A stretch of 14,846 bases of DNA from an uncultured Eubacteriales bacterium (GCA_900319615.1 ONPE01000012.1:1-14846), one strand, 5' to 3'; positions 6,074 through 13,998 are shown, numbered from the stretch's first letter. The notes: generated from the letters alone by a model not told the origin. Numbers and translations: made by a program.

Positions 6074-7907
6074 TTTTCATACGTTCCTCTCTGAGCAGAT
6101 CGACGATAAGCGCCCAGCGCGCCGCCTGACGTCGGTTTTCGACCGGATAGAAATAATACTGCAGGTCGTTGTGATAAAGCTCGAACTCCTTGTTGCAGGA
6201 GAATGCAAGCGCCGGGATATTCTCGGTAGGTATAGAGAATTCTATGTTGTCCGAGCGGTAGGTGAACTCATCCTTTGTCAGGGTACAGACGCCTTTTTCT
6301 TTCCTTACCCGGGGCTTGTTATCGGAGTACACCTTGACGTCGGCTTCGGTTTGCAGCATAAGATCATTAAGCTCCGCGCGCTCATAATCCTTTATCCTGT
6401 CGTAGTATTCAGGGATGCTGCCGATATCTCCCTTGAAGCGGTAGTTCGCATCTAAATGATGTGATTTGCCGCAGGCGGTGCAAAAAATATCGCATCCCTT
6501 TGTACGGGTGGTATACAGTTCTCCGCAGTCTGCACAGCGGTAAAGGACATTTTCAAGACCGACAGCCATATTCTTCTTGCGGTAGCTGTTCACGGGGTTC
6601 TCGGATTCATCATAGGTCATGGAGTCAGCTATGATCTTCTCGAGCTCGGCGGCTGACATCTGCTTGAGCTCCTCGGGCTGAATGACTCTTGTGACGGATA
6701 CGTTTACATCGCTGCGGAAGAAGCGACCGCGCCACTTGGGATAAGAAAAATAACCTCCCGAGATATGCGCAAGGACTATCGGATATCTGAGCCGCTGATA
6801 TACAGCGGCGGCGCTCTCTACGATGGGATTATTACGCCCGTCCACGCTGAGTCTGCCCTCGGCAAACACAACCACCGGATATCCGGCCTTCAGCTTTTTT
6901 ATCATCTTCCATCCGGCTGTGTCGGGATAGAACATCTTCTTGGGGATCATGCCGGATTTTCTTGAGAAATACCGCAGAACAGGAGCCTCGGTGATATGAT
7001 GGTTGATGACATAGGAGCAGTTGTAGCCCTTTAAAAGCTCGAGAGTATAGTAAAAGTCATAAAAAGACACGTGATTGCAAAGCACGACAAACGGCGGCTC
7101 GAGCCCCTTTAGCTTTTCGTTATCCACATGGAGCCGCTGACAATGCCTGCGCCACAGGGATGCAGCTCCGGTAACGAGGAAGTATGCTGCAGAATCCGGC
7201 GTACCGTCGCCGTTTTTAAAGTATATCTTGTCGAGGAACAGCCACAGCAGCACGAACAGACAAGCCATCAGGAATATTATTATCAGCACCAGCAGCCACA
7301 GCGGGAGGGCGTTCATCAAAAACGCCTTTGCCGTAGCGCCGATCAGGTTGGAGGTTATGATAGAAGGGATAACTCCGGTAGCGACCGTGAGGATGTATCT
7401 GCGGTAACGGATATCGGTGCTGCTGCCGTAATAGCAGATAGCGCCGAAGGGGATTATCGGCGTGATGAACAGCAGGTACATCAAAAGCTGAACGTTGAGC
7501 TCGCCCTTTTTTCTAGCCATACCTGCTATCTCCTCGCCCGTCTTACGTGCCCTCGCGGTATCGAAGCGGAAAGTCCTTACCAGAATAAAAATGATGCTCG
7601 CACCGAGGCACACGCCTGCGTCGCACAGCAAGGCGGCGATGTAGAACGGATAGCTCAAGCCTGCGGAAACCTGGATGAACTCCGCAGGGATGAAGATGAC
7701 CACCATCTGCAGAGCCTCTATCAATATGACCGCTATACCTCCGGCTATGCCCTTGGAGGTCAAGAGAGCCTTTGCCCCACCGACGTCGTTGTTGAACTGC
7801 AGCCTGAACAACGGGATCATGATGTCTTTGAGGAAAAAGACAAACAAAGCCAGCACTGCCGCAACCGAGATAAAGACTATTATTTTTTCGATACGTTTCT
7901 TTTTCAT
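6060..7907 (-). CDS. VTT (DedA/TVP38)-PlsC acyltransferase fusion with zinc ribbon
   Basis: This is a three-part 615-residue protein. Residues 1-230 form a VTT/DedA-like membrane domain, with helices near 8-27, 53-75, 87-111, 140-158, 170-190 and 200-226; relatives are lipid scramblases or flippases. Residues 240-435 are a PlsC-type 1-acylglycerol-3-phosphate acyltransferase domain: NHVSFYD (278-284) is the catalytic HX4D box with H279 and D284, and FAEGRLS (348-354) is the acceptor phosphate-binding motif, with IVLAHISGG as the later block. Residues 455-480 are a zinc ribbon (C458, C461, C476, C479). The last 90 residues (about 525-610) look like a small beta-rich, possibly PH-like, domain. 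It probably acylates lysophosphatidate at the inner leaflet. It is the first gene of the minus operon. The ribosome binding site is weak (CCGG directly before the ATG), but no better start exists until residue 30. Confidence 0.87.
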   Translation of the reverse strand: MKKKRIEKIIVFISVAAVLALFVFFLKDIMIPLFRLQFNNDVGGAKALLTSKGIAGGIAVILIEALQMVVIFIPAEFIQVSAGLSYPFYIAALLCDAGVCLGASIIFILVRTFRFDTARARKTGEEIAGMARKKGELNVQLLMYLLFITPIIPFGAICYYGSSTDIRYRRYILTVATGVIPSIITSNLIGATAKAFLMNALPLWLLVLIIIFLMACLFVLLWLFLDKIYFKNGDGTPDSAAYFLVTGAASLWRRHCQRLHVDNEKLKGLEPPFVVLCNHVSFYDFYYTLELLKGYNCSYVINHHITEAPVLRYFSRKSGMIPKKMFYPDTAGWKMIKKLKAGYPVVVFAEGRLSVDGRNNPIVESAAAVYQRLRYPIVLAHISGGYFSYPKWRGRFFRSDVNVSVTRVIQPEELKQMSAAELEKIIADSMTYDESENPVNSYRKKNMAVGLENVLYRCADCGELYTTRTKGCDIFCTACGKSHHLDANYRFKGDIGSIPEYYDRIKDYERAELNDLMLQTEADVKVYSDNKPRVRKEKGVCTLTKDEFTYRSDNIEFSIPTENIPALAFSCNKEFELYHNDLQYYFYPVENRRQAARWALIVDLLREERMKNGQE

Positions 7908-7937
7908 CCGGTATGATCCCGATCTATAGTCATATAT

Positions 7938-7943
7938 ATTATA
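7938..7943 (-). promoter_or_regulatory. Candidate -10 of the minus-strand operon
   Basis: A perfect TATAAT on the minus strand lies about 30 nt upstream of the VTT-acyltransferase ATG, which would give a 5' leader of roughly 24 nt. The -35 region at 16-18 nt spacing (TACCTT/CTACCT) is poor and there is no TG extension, so an activator or a different start site is possible. Confidence 0.35.
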
Positions 7944-8084
7944 ACTGAATTTTCAGAAAAAGGTAGATATTCACAAAATAATTTACAAATCATATCTAAA
8001 CTGCCTAAACCATTTTATACCATCAGGTTCGATTTTTCAATCTTTCTTTTCAGATTTATACATATATCACATATTATTTTTTCA

Positions 8085-8114
8085 TTGACAATATTGCCTA
8101 TATAGATGTAAAAT
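8085..8114 (+). promoter_or_regulatory. Promoter of the dockerin/ABC exporter operon
   Basis: -35 TTGACA (8085-8090) is a perfect consensus and -10 TAAAAT (8109-8114) follows after 18 nt. The predicted start is near 8121, about 24 nt before the ATG at 8145. The leader contains the strong ribosome binding site AAGGAG (8131-8136), 8 nt from the ATG. Confidence 0.75.
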
Positions 8115-8144
8115 AATAGAGCATATATAAAAGGAGCGAACATT

Positions 8145-9527
8145 ATGAAAAAGATAATTTGCTGTATAACGGCTATAGCTGTTATGTTGACGAGCGTATT
8201 CTCCCTGTCGGCTTCGGCGTCGGGGGAAGACCTGCGTTTTTCCGAGGAGTATAAGACCTCTCCGTATTACGAGAAGCTCATGCAGGCGTTGGAGGATACA
8301 AAGGACGGCACAACCATGGAAAAGACTCTTGCTGTAGCCCTCTCACAGGAAGGCTATGCGAACTTCGCCACCCAGGGCTATGACCTCGATCAGGCACGCG
8401 CCGAGGGCAAGCTGTGGACAGGTAAAGAGCTGCGCATGAACGATAACCTCACCGGCAACACCGAGTACACCCGATGGGCGCAGAGATACGTCATGGACTC
8501 AACCGAGGACGCTCAGTACGCGGACTATGACTGGTGCGCGATCTTTGTAAGCTGGTGTCTGTATCAGGCGGGATACTACGACGACGAGCTTCTCAAAAGA
8601 TATTTCTACTGCTACGTTGTAGATCCGAGGATCTTCTGGAGCGCCGATCAGTGGATCGAGACCTTCAACCTCGATCAGAGATACGTGTACTACGCGCCCA
8701 ATACTCACCACAAGCTCGACGCTATGCCCTGGAACACCTACTATAACGTAGACGTCGACCCGCTTCAAATGCCTTATAAGCCCGGCGGTCTTGTCTTCTT
8801 CGGATGGAACGGCACCGGCGACTACTTCTCCCATGTAGCTATCGTAGTCGACTTCGACCCCGAGACCAACATCCTCACCTACTCTAACGGCAACTCCGAC
8901 GGTCTTGTCATCACGAGACAGATCGACCTTGACGTAGAAGAGAGCTTTCGCGGTAAGCCTTACACGCTGAACGCCAACCGCATCATGGCTTACGCCGACT
9001 ACGATCACTATGTCGCACCCGAGCAAAAGGAGATATCAGCTGATACACCCGTCATAAAGTGGGATAAGAGCGCACAGTCCGGCTTGAAGATCCAGACCAA
9101 CTCCGAGTCCATCGTCGGTTATGTCTATGAGGGCGAGAACTACCTCGGCTCTACCATCGAAAGCAACATGGTGCTGCATGAGGGTCTGCTGCAGATAGGC
9201 AAATCCGAGCTGACTCCTCTGCCCGTAGGTCTGCACAAGATAAGGCTGGTATTCGACGACGGTGAAGTCGAGCTCACGATAAAGATCACCGATTTTGAAA
9301 ACGATCCGGCTAAGAAGATCGGCGACGTCGATATGAACGGCGAGGTCGAGATAATCGACGTTACCATACTGCAAAGATATCTTGTAGAGCTGGATGAACT
9401 GTCATATGAGCAGCTCATGCTCGCCGACGTAGACGATAACGGCGACGTAGAGGTCATCGACGCTACCATACTGCAAAGATATCTTGCGGATATGGGAGGA
9501 ACCATAGTCGACTGGACAAAAGGATAA
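8145..9527 (+). CDS. Secreted CHAP-domain hydrolase with X2-like module and dockerin
   Basis: A 460-residue secreted protein. Residues 1-25 are a signal peptide (KK, hydrophobic core, A-S-A cleavage). Residues 55-285 form a CHAP-like (NlpC/P60-fold) cysteine hydrolase domain with C131 in DWCAIFVSWC, H230 in YFSHVAIVVD and a polar third residue near N248. The C-to-H distance of 99 residues is longer than usual and includes an aromatic-rich insert (145-205). Residues 300-383 resemble an Ig-like X2 module of cellulosomal proteins. Residues 393-450 are a type I dockerin with two calcium loops (DVDMNGEVEIID and DVDDNGDVEVID), each followed by a TILQRYL helix. The family cleaves peptidoglycan peptide or amide bonds; the dockerin should anchor it to a cohesin scaffold on the cell surface. 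It is first in a probable operon, 33 nt before the adaptor gene with no terminator between. Peptidase versus amidase activity is not resolved. Confidence 0.9.
   Translation: MKKIICCITAIAVMLTSVFSLSASASGEDLRFSEEYKTSPYYEKLMQALEDTKDGTTMEKTLAVALSQEGYANFATQGYDLDQARAEGKLWTGKELRMNDNLTGNTEYTRWAQRYVMDSTEDAQYADYDWCAIFVSWCLYQAGYYDDELLKRYFYCYVVDPRIFWSADQWIETFNLDQRYVYYAPNTHHKLDAMPWNTYYNVDVDPLQMPYKPGGLVFFGWNGTGDYFSHVAIVVDFDPETNILTYSNGNSDGLVITRQIDLDVEESFRGKPYTLNANRIMAYADYDHYVAPEQKEISADTPVIKWDKSAQSGLKIQTNSESIVGYVYEGENYLGSTIESNMVLHEGLLQIGKSELTPLPVGLHKIRLVFDDGEVELTIKITDFENDPAKKIGDVDMNGEVEIIDVTILQRYLVELDELSYEQLMLADVDDNGDVEVIDATILQRYLADMGGTIVDWTKG
9362..9486 (+). repeat. Dockerin duplicate-segment repeat
   Basis: A 23-nt exact direct repeat occurs at 9362-9384 and 9464-9486, 102 nt apart. 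Each copy encodes the TILQRYL helix of one dockerin half. The surrounding calcium-loop codons are also similar. It reflects the internal duplication that defines dockerins; the near-identity at DNA level suggests recent homogenisation or strong codon constraint. Confidence 0.8.
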
Positions 9528-9560
9528 TACAAACAGCAATAAAAAGTAACGGAGGTAATT

Positions 9561-10604
9561 ATGTCTGAGATCAAGAACACCGAAGCTACCGGCGCCGCAG
9601 AGAATGCCGGGACAGCCGACGCTGAAAAAATCACCCCCAAAAAGCCAAACCGCAAGAAACTGATAATCATCATAGTCGTCGCTGCGATCGTTTTGATCGC
9701 AGCCGGTGCCATCCTGTTCGCCGTGCTGAACGGTAACAGCGAGAACGCAGAAGCAGACGAAGATATCGAGTATATCAACGTACAAAGCGGCAACTACTAC
9801 GGCGGCATAGTGGAGCCCCAGCAAACCTCAGATGTAGCCAAAGACCCCGAACGAACGATAAAAGAGATCCACGTAAAGGTCGGCGACGTTGTAAAGAAGG
9901 GCGACACTCTCTTCGAGTACGACTCTAACGAGACCGAGACAAAGCTCAACAAGGCTAAGATCGAGTACGAGGGCATACAGAACGATATCGCCGAGTGCAA
10001 CAACAGCATATCTCAGCTGTCTCGCGCACGCTCTCAGGCAGACGCAGAGCAGCAGCTCGAGTACACCGAGCAGATACAGGAGAAGGAAAGCTCCAAGAGC
10101 CAGCTCGAGCTCAGCCTCAAGATCAAGCAGGTCGAGATCGACAACCTCCAGGAAAATCTGAACAACTCTGTCGTCACCTCCCCTATCGACGGCATAATCA
10201 AGCAGATCAACAACTCCACCGACAGCTCTAACAGCGCGTTTATAACGGTGCTAATGAACGGCTCCTTCCGCGTAAAGGGACAGGTCGACGAGATGAACGT
10301 AAGATCTCTGCAGCCCGATATGCCCGTCACCGTTCACTCGCGCGTCGTAAAGGACAAGACATGGAAGGGCACGATCACCAAGGTGGACACCGGCAAAACA
10401 GCCGACCGCCAAGGCGACGCCGCTGTAGATAAAGGCAGCTCCGATAATTCCGCCTCCAAATACAACTTCTATGTTTCTCTTGACAGCAGCGATGGTCTGC
10501 TCTTAGGCGAGCACGTGTACATCGAGACGGAATATCAGGAGACTGCAGAAGAATCCGCAGATCAGGCTGACGCTCCGGCGGAGACCGAAGCAGCCGAAAA
10601 CTGA
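9561..10604 (+). CDS. Membrane-fusion/adaptor protein (HlyD/MacA family) 1
   Basis: A 347-residue adaptor subunit of an ABC exporter. Residues 1-32 are a charged cytoplasmic tail and 33-56 a single membrane anchor. The outer part has a lipoyl half-motif (100-121, IHVKVGDVVKKGDTLFEYD), an alpha-helical hairpin (125-202, rich in Glu, Gln and Ser), the second lipoyl half (203-232, VVTSPIDGIIKQI), and a beta-barrel (235-325). The last 22 residues are an Ala/Glu-rich tail. GGAGG lies 5 nt before the ATG. It follows the dockerin gene by 33 nt and precedes the ATPase by 11 nt. In Gram-positive cells such adaptors extend the permease outward instead of meeting a TolC. It is not a duplicate of the second adaptor: they share architecture but little sequence. 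Confidence 0.9.
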   Translation: MSEIKNTEATGAAENAGTADAEKITPKKPNRKKLIIIIVVAAIVLIAAGAILFAVLNGNSENAEADEDIEYINVQSGNYYGGIVEPQQTSDVAKDPERTIKEIHVKVGDVVKKGDTLFEYDSNETETKLNKAKIEYEGIQNDIAECNNSISQLSRARSQADAEQQLEYTEQIQEKESSKSQLELSLKIKQVEIDNLQENLNNSVVTSPIDGIIKQINNSTDSSNSAFITVLMNGSFRVKGQVDEMNVRSLQPDMPVTVHSRVVKDKTWKGTITKVDTGKTADRQGDAAVDKGSSDNSASKYNFYVSLDSSDGLLLGEHVYIETEYQETAEESADQADAPAETEAAEN

Positions 10605-10615
10605 CGGAGGCCGCC

Positions 10616-11314
10616 ATGCTGTTAGAATTAAAACACATATACAAAACCTATAAGAACGGCGATGAAGACGTCCCGATATTAAAGGATGTGTCGCTGTCTA
10701 TCGAAAAGGGCGAGTATCTCGCGATCATGGGGCCGTCCGGCTCCGGCAAATCGACGCTGATGAACATCATCGGCTGTCTTGACAAGCCGACCTCCGGCGA
10801 GTTCACCTTAGAGGGCAAGGATATCCTCGCGCTCAACGACAACGAGCTCTCCGAGATACGCGCCCATCAGATAGGCTTCGTGTTCCAGAGCTTCCAGCTA
10901 TTAAAGGGCGAGACAGCCATACAGAACGTCATGCTGCCGCTGTCGTTCGCAGGAGTAAAGCGTAATCTGCGTAAAGATATCGCGCAAAAGGCTTTAGAGA
11001 GAGTCGGGCTCGCAGAGAGAGTCAACTTCCTCCCCACTCAGCTTTCGGGCGGACAGAAGCAGCGCGTAGCCATAGCCAGAGCCCTTGTGAACAATCCATC
11101 TATCATCCTCGCGGACGAGCCTACAGGCGCTCTTGATCAGAAGAGCGGCAAATCGGTCATGGAGCTGTTCGAGCAACTCAACCGCGAGGGCGTTACCATC
11201 GTTCTCATCACCCATGACGAGAACGTCGGCAAGCGCGCAAACAGGCTTTTGCACATCGTTGACGGCGAGATACTCGAGCACAAACAGGCAAAGGAGGCGC
11301 AGGATGAAGAATAA
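10616..11314 (+). CDS. ABC transporter ATP-binding protein (MacB/LolD type)
   Basis: A 232-residue ATPase for the exporter. Walker A is GPSGSGKST (39-47), the Q-loop is Q91 (FVFQSFQ), the signature is LSGGQKQR (143-150), Walker B is IILADEP (163-169) with catalytic E168, followed by TGALD, and the H-loop is H200. The motif spacing matches the ATPase of the minus operon. GGAGG (10606-10610) sits 5 nt before the ATG. The C-terminus is short and charged, and the stop overlaps the start of the second adaptor by 11 nt, which indicates tight coupling. It pairs with the MacB-type permease two genes downstream. Confidence 0.96.
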   Translation: MLLELKHIYKTYKNGDEDVPILKDVSLSIEKGEYLAIMGPSGSGKSTLMNIIGCLDKPTSGEFTLEGKDILALNDNELSEIRAHQIGFVFQSFQLLKGETAIQNVMLPLSFAGVKRNLRKDIAQKALERVGLAERVNFLPTQLSGGQKQRVAIARALVNNPSIILADEPTGALDQKSGKSVMELFEQLNREGVTIVLITHDENVGKRANRLLHIVDGEILEHKQAKEAQDEE

Positions 11315-12581
11315 AAAGCTGAAAAAAGCGATTATCATCATCGGCATCTGTGTCGTCCTTGCCGTAGGCATAACCATCGGCGTTATCGCGCTCAACAAAA
11401 ACTCACGCAGAGCCTACGTACAGAGCGTATCGGAGCTCAACATGGGCGGCATAGGGCCCTCATCCACCTACAACGGCACCGTTGTCGAGAGCGCCCAGCA
11501 GAAGATATTTGCAAGCTCCGACAAAAAGATCGACGAGGTATTTGTCGAGAAGGGCAGCAAGGTCAAAAAGGGCGACAAGATTTTCCGGTACGACACAAGA
11601 TTGCTCGAGCTCTCCGTACAGGAAAAGGAGCTGACCGTGTCCATATGCGAGACCTCTCTCGAAAACGAGAAGAAGAAGCTCGAATTTTATAAAAGCATCG
11701 TTCCCGTAGAACCCACCGAGGCTCCGACCGAGCCTGAGGCTGCTCCCGAGGGCGAGAATCCCGAAGCAAGCGCGGCTGACGCACATACAGAGGACGCCCC
11801 CGCAGATCAGCCCGCAGAAGAAACGCAGGCTAAGCCGGAAAAGACCTATACGGCTCAGGAAAAAGCCGACCTTATCGCCAATCAGGAGATCGCGATAAAG
11901 CGCTCGCAGAATCAGCTCGACACCGCAAAGGAAGGTCTTGAAGAGGCTAAGAATGCCCTCGCCGACGCCGTCGCTACCGCTAAGCTCGACGGCACCGTAA
12001 AGGATATCCAGGATCCCGAGAAGCCCGACGTGACCGCACCGTTCTGCACCATCATCGGCAGCACCGGCGTGACCATCAAGGGCTATGTATCCGAGTTCGA
12101 TCTCAGCGATCTCCATGTCGGCGATACGCTAAATGTATCCTCATTCATGACAGAGGCTTCCACCACAGCCGAGGTGCTCACCGTCAGCGATTACCCGGCG
12201 GACAGCCCCGGCGGAGGAAACGACGGTAACCAGAACACCTCATACTATGAGTTCACAGCCTTTATGGATCAGTCGGACGGCTTCGATATCGGCGAGGACG
12301 TCAGGATCTCTAAGATCGAAGGCGATGAAAACACAGCCTCAGACGTCATCACCCTCAGCAAAGCTTATGTCCGCACGGACAGCACCGGCTCCTATGTTCT
12401 TAAGGATGTTGACGGCAAGCTGGCAAGACAGGACGTCAAGATCAAAAAAGGCACCGACGGAGACTATGTCATGATCATCGACGGACTCACCCTGGAGGAT
12501 AAAATAGCCTTCCCCTACGGCTCAAAGGGCAAAGAAGGTCTGCTGACCACCACCGAGCAGCAGGGCCCGAGCATATTCTGA
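11304..12581 (+). CDS. Membrane-fusion/adaptor protein (HlyD/MacA family) 2
   Basis: A 425-residue adaptor. I chose the ATG at 11304 over longer options because AAGGAGG (11291-11297) stands 6 nt before it and it yields a basic N-terminus and a membrane anchor at 9-30. Order: first lipoyl half 74-97 (EVFVEKGSKVKKGDKIFRYD), helical hairpin 100-132 and 182-224, second lipoyl half 225-252, beta-barrel 255-337, membrane-proximal domain 343-410. The hairpin is interrupted at its tip by a Pro/Glu/Ala-rich linker (133-180, many PTE, PEA and PAE runs), unlike typical adaptors. It overlaps the ATPase by 11 nt and precedes the permease by 15 nt. Presumably it acts with adaptor 1 or in its place in the same pump. 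Confidence 0.88.
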   Translation: MKNKKLKKAIIIIGICVVLAVGITIGVIALNKNSRRAYVQSVSELNMGGIGPSSTYNGTVVESAQQKIFASSDKKIDEVFVEKGSKVKKGDKIFRYDTRLLELSVQEKELTVSICETSLENEKKKLEFYKSIVPVEPTEAPTEPEAAPEGENPEASAADAHTEDAPADQPAEETQAKPEKTYTAQEKADLIANQEIAIKRSQNQLDTAKEGLEEAKNALADAVATAKLDGTVKDIQDPEKPDVTAPFCTIIGSTGVTIKGYVSEFDLSDLHVGDTLNVSSFMTEASTTAEVLTVSDYPADSPGGGNDGNQNTSYYEFTAFMDQSDGFDIGEDVRISKIEGDENTASDVITLSKAYVRTDSTGSYVLKDVDGKLARQDVKIKKGTDGDYVMIIDGLTLEDKIAFPYGSKGKEGLLTTTEQQGPSIF

Positions 12582-12596
12582 GAAAGGAGTGCGCAA

Positions 12597-13838
12597 ATGT
12601 TAGAAAACATCAGATTAGCCCTACGCGGCATCATAACTCACAAGATGCGCTCCTTCCTGACGATGCTGGGCGTTATCATCGGTATCGCAAGCATCATCGG
12701 CATCGTATCCATCGTTCAGGGCACCAACGCCCGTCTTGAAAAGAGCCTTATCGGCGCGGGCAACAACGTCGTGACCGTAGCTCTCTCCGAAAACGGCGCG
12801 AACTACGATCTGTCTAATCTCCCCTCGGGAGTTCCGGTGGTTTCGGATGAAGCGATGGAGCGTATAAATAAGCTCAGCGGCGTCAGTTCCGCGTCTACCT
12901 ACCGTCAGCGCGATTCATGGGCGGCTCAGGTCTACAACGGCAAGTACACTCTCTCGAACGGCAAGATAGTAGGCGCGAGCAAAAATCTCTTCGAGACCCT
13001 GCAGTACAAGGTCATCAAGGGCAGGGATTTCACCGATGAAGAGCTCCAGAACGGCGCAAAGTCAGTCATCCTCGATATGAAAGCGGTCGAATCTCTCTTT
13101 GATGATGACCCGATCGGTCAGGTCATCGAGATCAAGAGCGAGCCCTTCGTAGTCGTCGGCATCGTCAAGGATATGAACGCTGCAGATCAGGAGTACGAGT
13201 CCATCAACGATTACTACAACGCTTCATATACGGGCGGCAGCAGCGTCTATATCCCGGAGAACAGCTGGCCGATCATCTTCCAGTATGACGAGCCTCAAAG
13301 CGTGGCTATCCATGTCGAGCAGACGAACAGGATGGTTTTCATCGGCAGAAGAGCCGCAAGGATACTTAATCAGGCTGTCGGCAACGAGAGCGTGCAGTAT
13401 GCTTCTCTGAGCTCCGAGGACAGCGAGAACAGCATGAAGACCCTCACCGACTCCATACAGCTCATGCTTATCGGTATTGCTTCTCTCTCGCTGCTTGTCG
13501 GCGGTATAGGCGTCATGAACATCATGCTCGTGTCCGTTACCGAGCGTACAGCCGAGATCGGCTTGAAGAAGGCGCTCGGCGCAAAGTACCGCACGATAAT
13601 GTACCAGTTCCTCACCGAGTCAGCCGTGCTGACCAGCATGGGCGGTATCATAGGCGTGATACTCGGCATAGTCATGGCGAGGATAATAGCCTACGCCGCA
13701 AACCTCGACTTCGGCATATCCATACCTTGGATAATCATATCGGTACTTTTCTCGATATTCATAGGCGTGATCTTCGGCGGGTGGCCGGCTCTCAGAGCGG
13801 CTAAGCTGAACCCCATCGACGCCCTCAGATGTGAATAA
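12597..13838 (+). CDS. MacB-type ABC permease (FtsX domain)
   Basis: A 413-residue four-helix permease. Helix 1 is at 21-41, followed by a MacB-type outer domain (about 45-280); helices 2-4 are near 288-312, 338-366 and 375-395 with the conserved FtsX motif ERTAEIGLKKALGA (316-329). The end, WPALRAAKLNPIDALR, is the family signature. It lacks the fused N-terminal ATPase of proteobacterial MacB; the ATPase is the separate gene at 10616. AAAGGAG lies 7 nt before the ATG. It is the last gene before the terminator. The family exports peptides, lipoproteins, toxins or drugs; the cargo here is unknown. Confidence 0.94.
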   Translation: MLENIRLALRGIITHKMRSFLTMLGVIIGIASIIGIVSIVQGTNARLEKSLIGAGNNVVTVALSENGANYDLSNLPSGVPVVSDEAMERINKLSGVSSASTYRQRDSWAAQVYNGKYTLSNGKIVGASKNLFETLQYKVIKGRDFTDEELQNGAKSVILDMKAVESLFDDDPIGQVIEIKSEPFVVVGIVKDMNAADQEYESINDYYNASYTGGSSVYIPENSWPIIFQYDEPQSVAIHVEQTNRMVFIGRRAARILNQAVGNESVQYASLSSEDSENSMKTLTDSIQLMLIGIASLSLLVGGIGVMNIMLVSVTERTAEIGLKKALGAKYRTIMYQFLTESAVLTSMGGIIGVILGIVMARIIAYAANLDFGISIPWIIISVLFSIFIGVIFGGWPALRAAKLNPIDALRCE

Positions 13839-13857
13839 TACATAATAAAATACAAAA

Positions 13858-13887
13858 CTCCGGGTGGATCACCATCCGGAGCTTTTT
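13858..13887 (+). terminator. Rho-independent terminator of the exporter operon
   Basis: A 10-bp stem (CTCCGGGTGG with CCATCCGGAG, one wobble) with the tetraloop ATCA is followed by CTTTTTG. It begins 20 nt after the permease stop. The A-run upstream can pair with the T-run past a one-base bulge, so it may also work in reverse, though nothing on the minus strand needs it. Confidence 0.9.
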
Positions 13888-13921
13888 GCGACTATGATAA
13901 ATTATATTGATCGCTTCATTA

Positions 13922-13950
13922 TTGACATATCAAATCGCCGTTGCTATAAT
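13922..13950 (+). promoter_or_regulatory. Consensus sigma-A promoter before the YjdF-like gene
   Basis: TTGACA (13922-13927) and TATAAT (13945-13950) are both perfect consensus hexamers with an ideal 17-nt spacer. The start should fall near 13957, giving a leader of about 40 nt. Together with the terminator upstream this makes the following gene an independent transcription unit with strong basal expression unless repressed. Confidence 0.93.
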
Positions 13951-13998
13951 ACTCTTTGCGCTTACGTCTTAAACTATTTTAATATAAGGAGAAGAATT

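Larger units (their letters stand above)
7908..8144. other. Divergent AT-rich promoter region
   Basis: This 237-nt gap separates the minus-strand operon from the plus-strand operon. It is much more AT-rich than the flanking genes and has no ORF. It holds a clear plus-strand promoter at its right end and a weaker minus-strand -10 at its left end. The central part, about 7980-8080, shows no operator palindrome I can defend. Confidence 0.7.

Noticed and set aside
7128..7916. 262-residue plus-strand ORF opposite the acyltransferase fusion
   Set aside because: Its Gln/Asp/Arg-rich composition is typical of an antisense shadow, and the minus-strand gene has clear catalytic motifs.
9140..9824. Minus-strand ORFs opposite the dockerin and the first adaptor gene
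   Set aside because: They are low-complexity Ser/Ala- or Val/Tyr-rich shadows spanning two real plus-strand genes, without start signals.
11133..11303. Longer N-terminus for the second adaptor
   Set aside because: This 57-residue extension overlaps the ATPase out of frame; the ATG at 11304 has a strong AAGGAGG and gives a normal membrane anchor.
13864..13998. Longer N-terminus for the YjdF-like protein
   Set aside because: It would start inside the terminator stem and cover the consensus promoter; the ATG at 13999 has an AAGGAG site.
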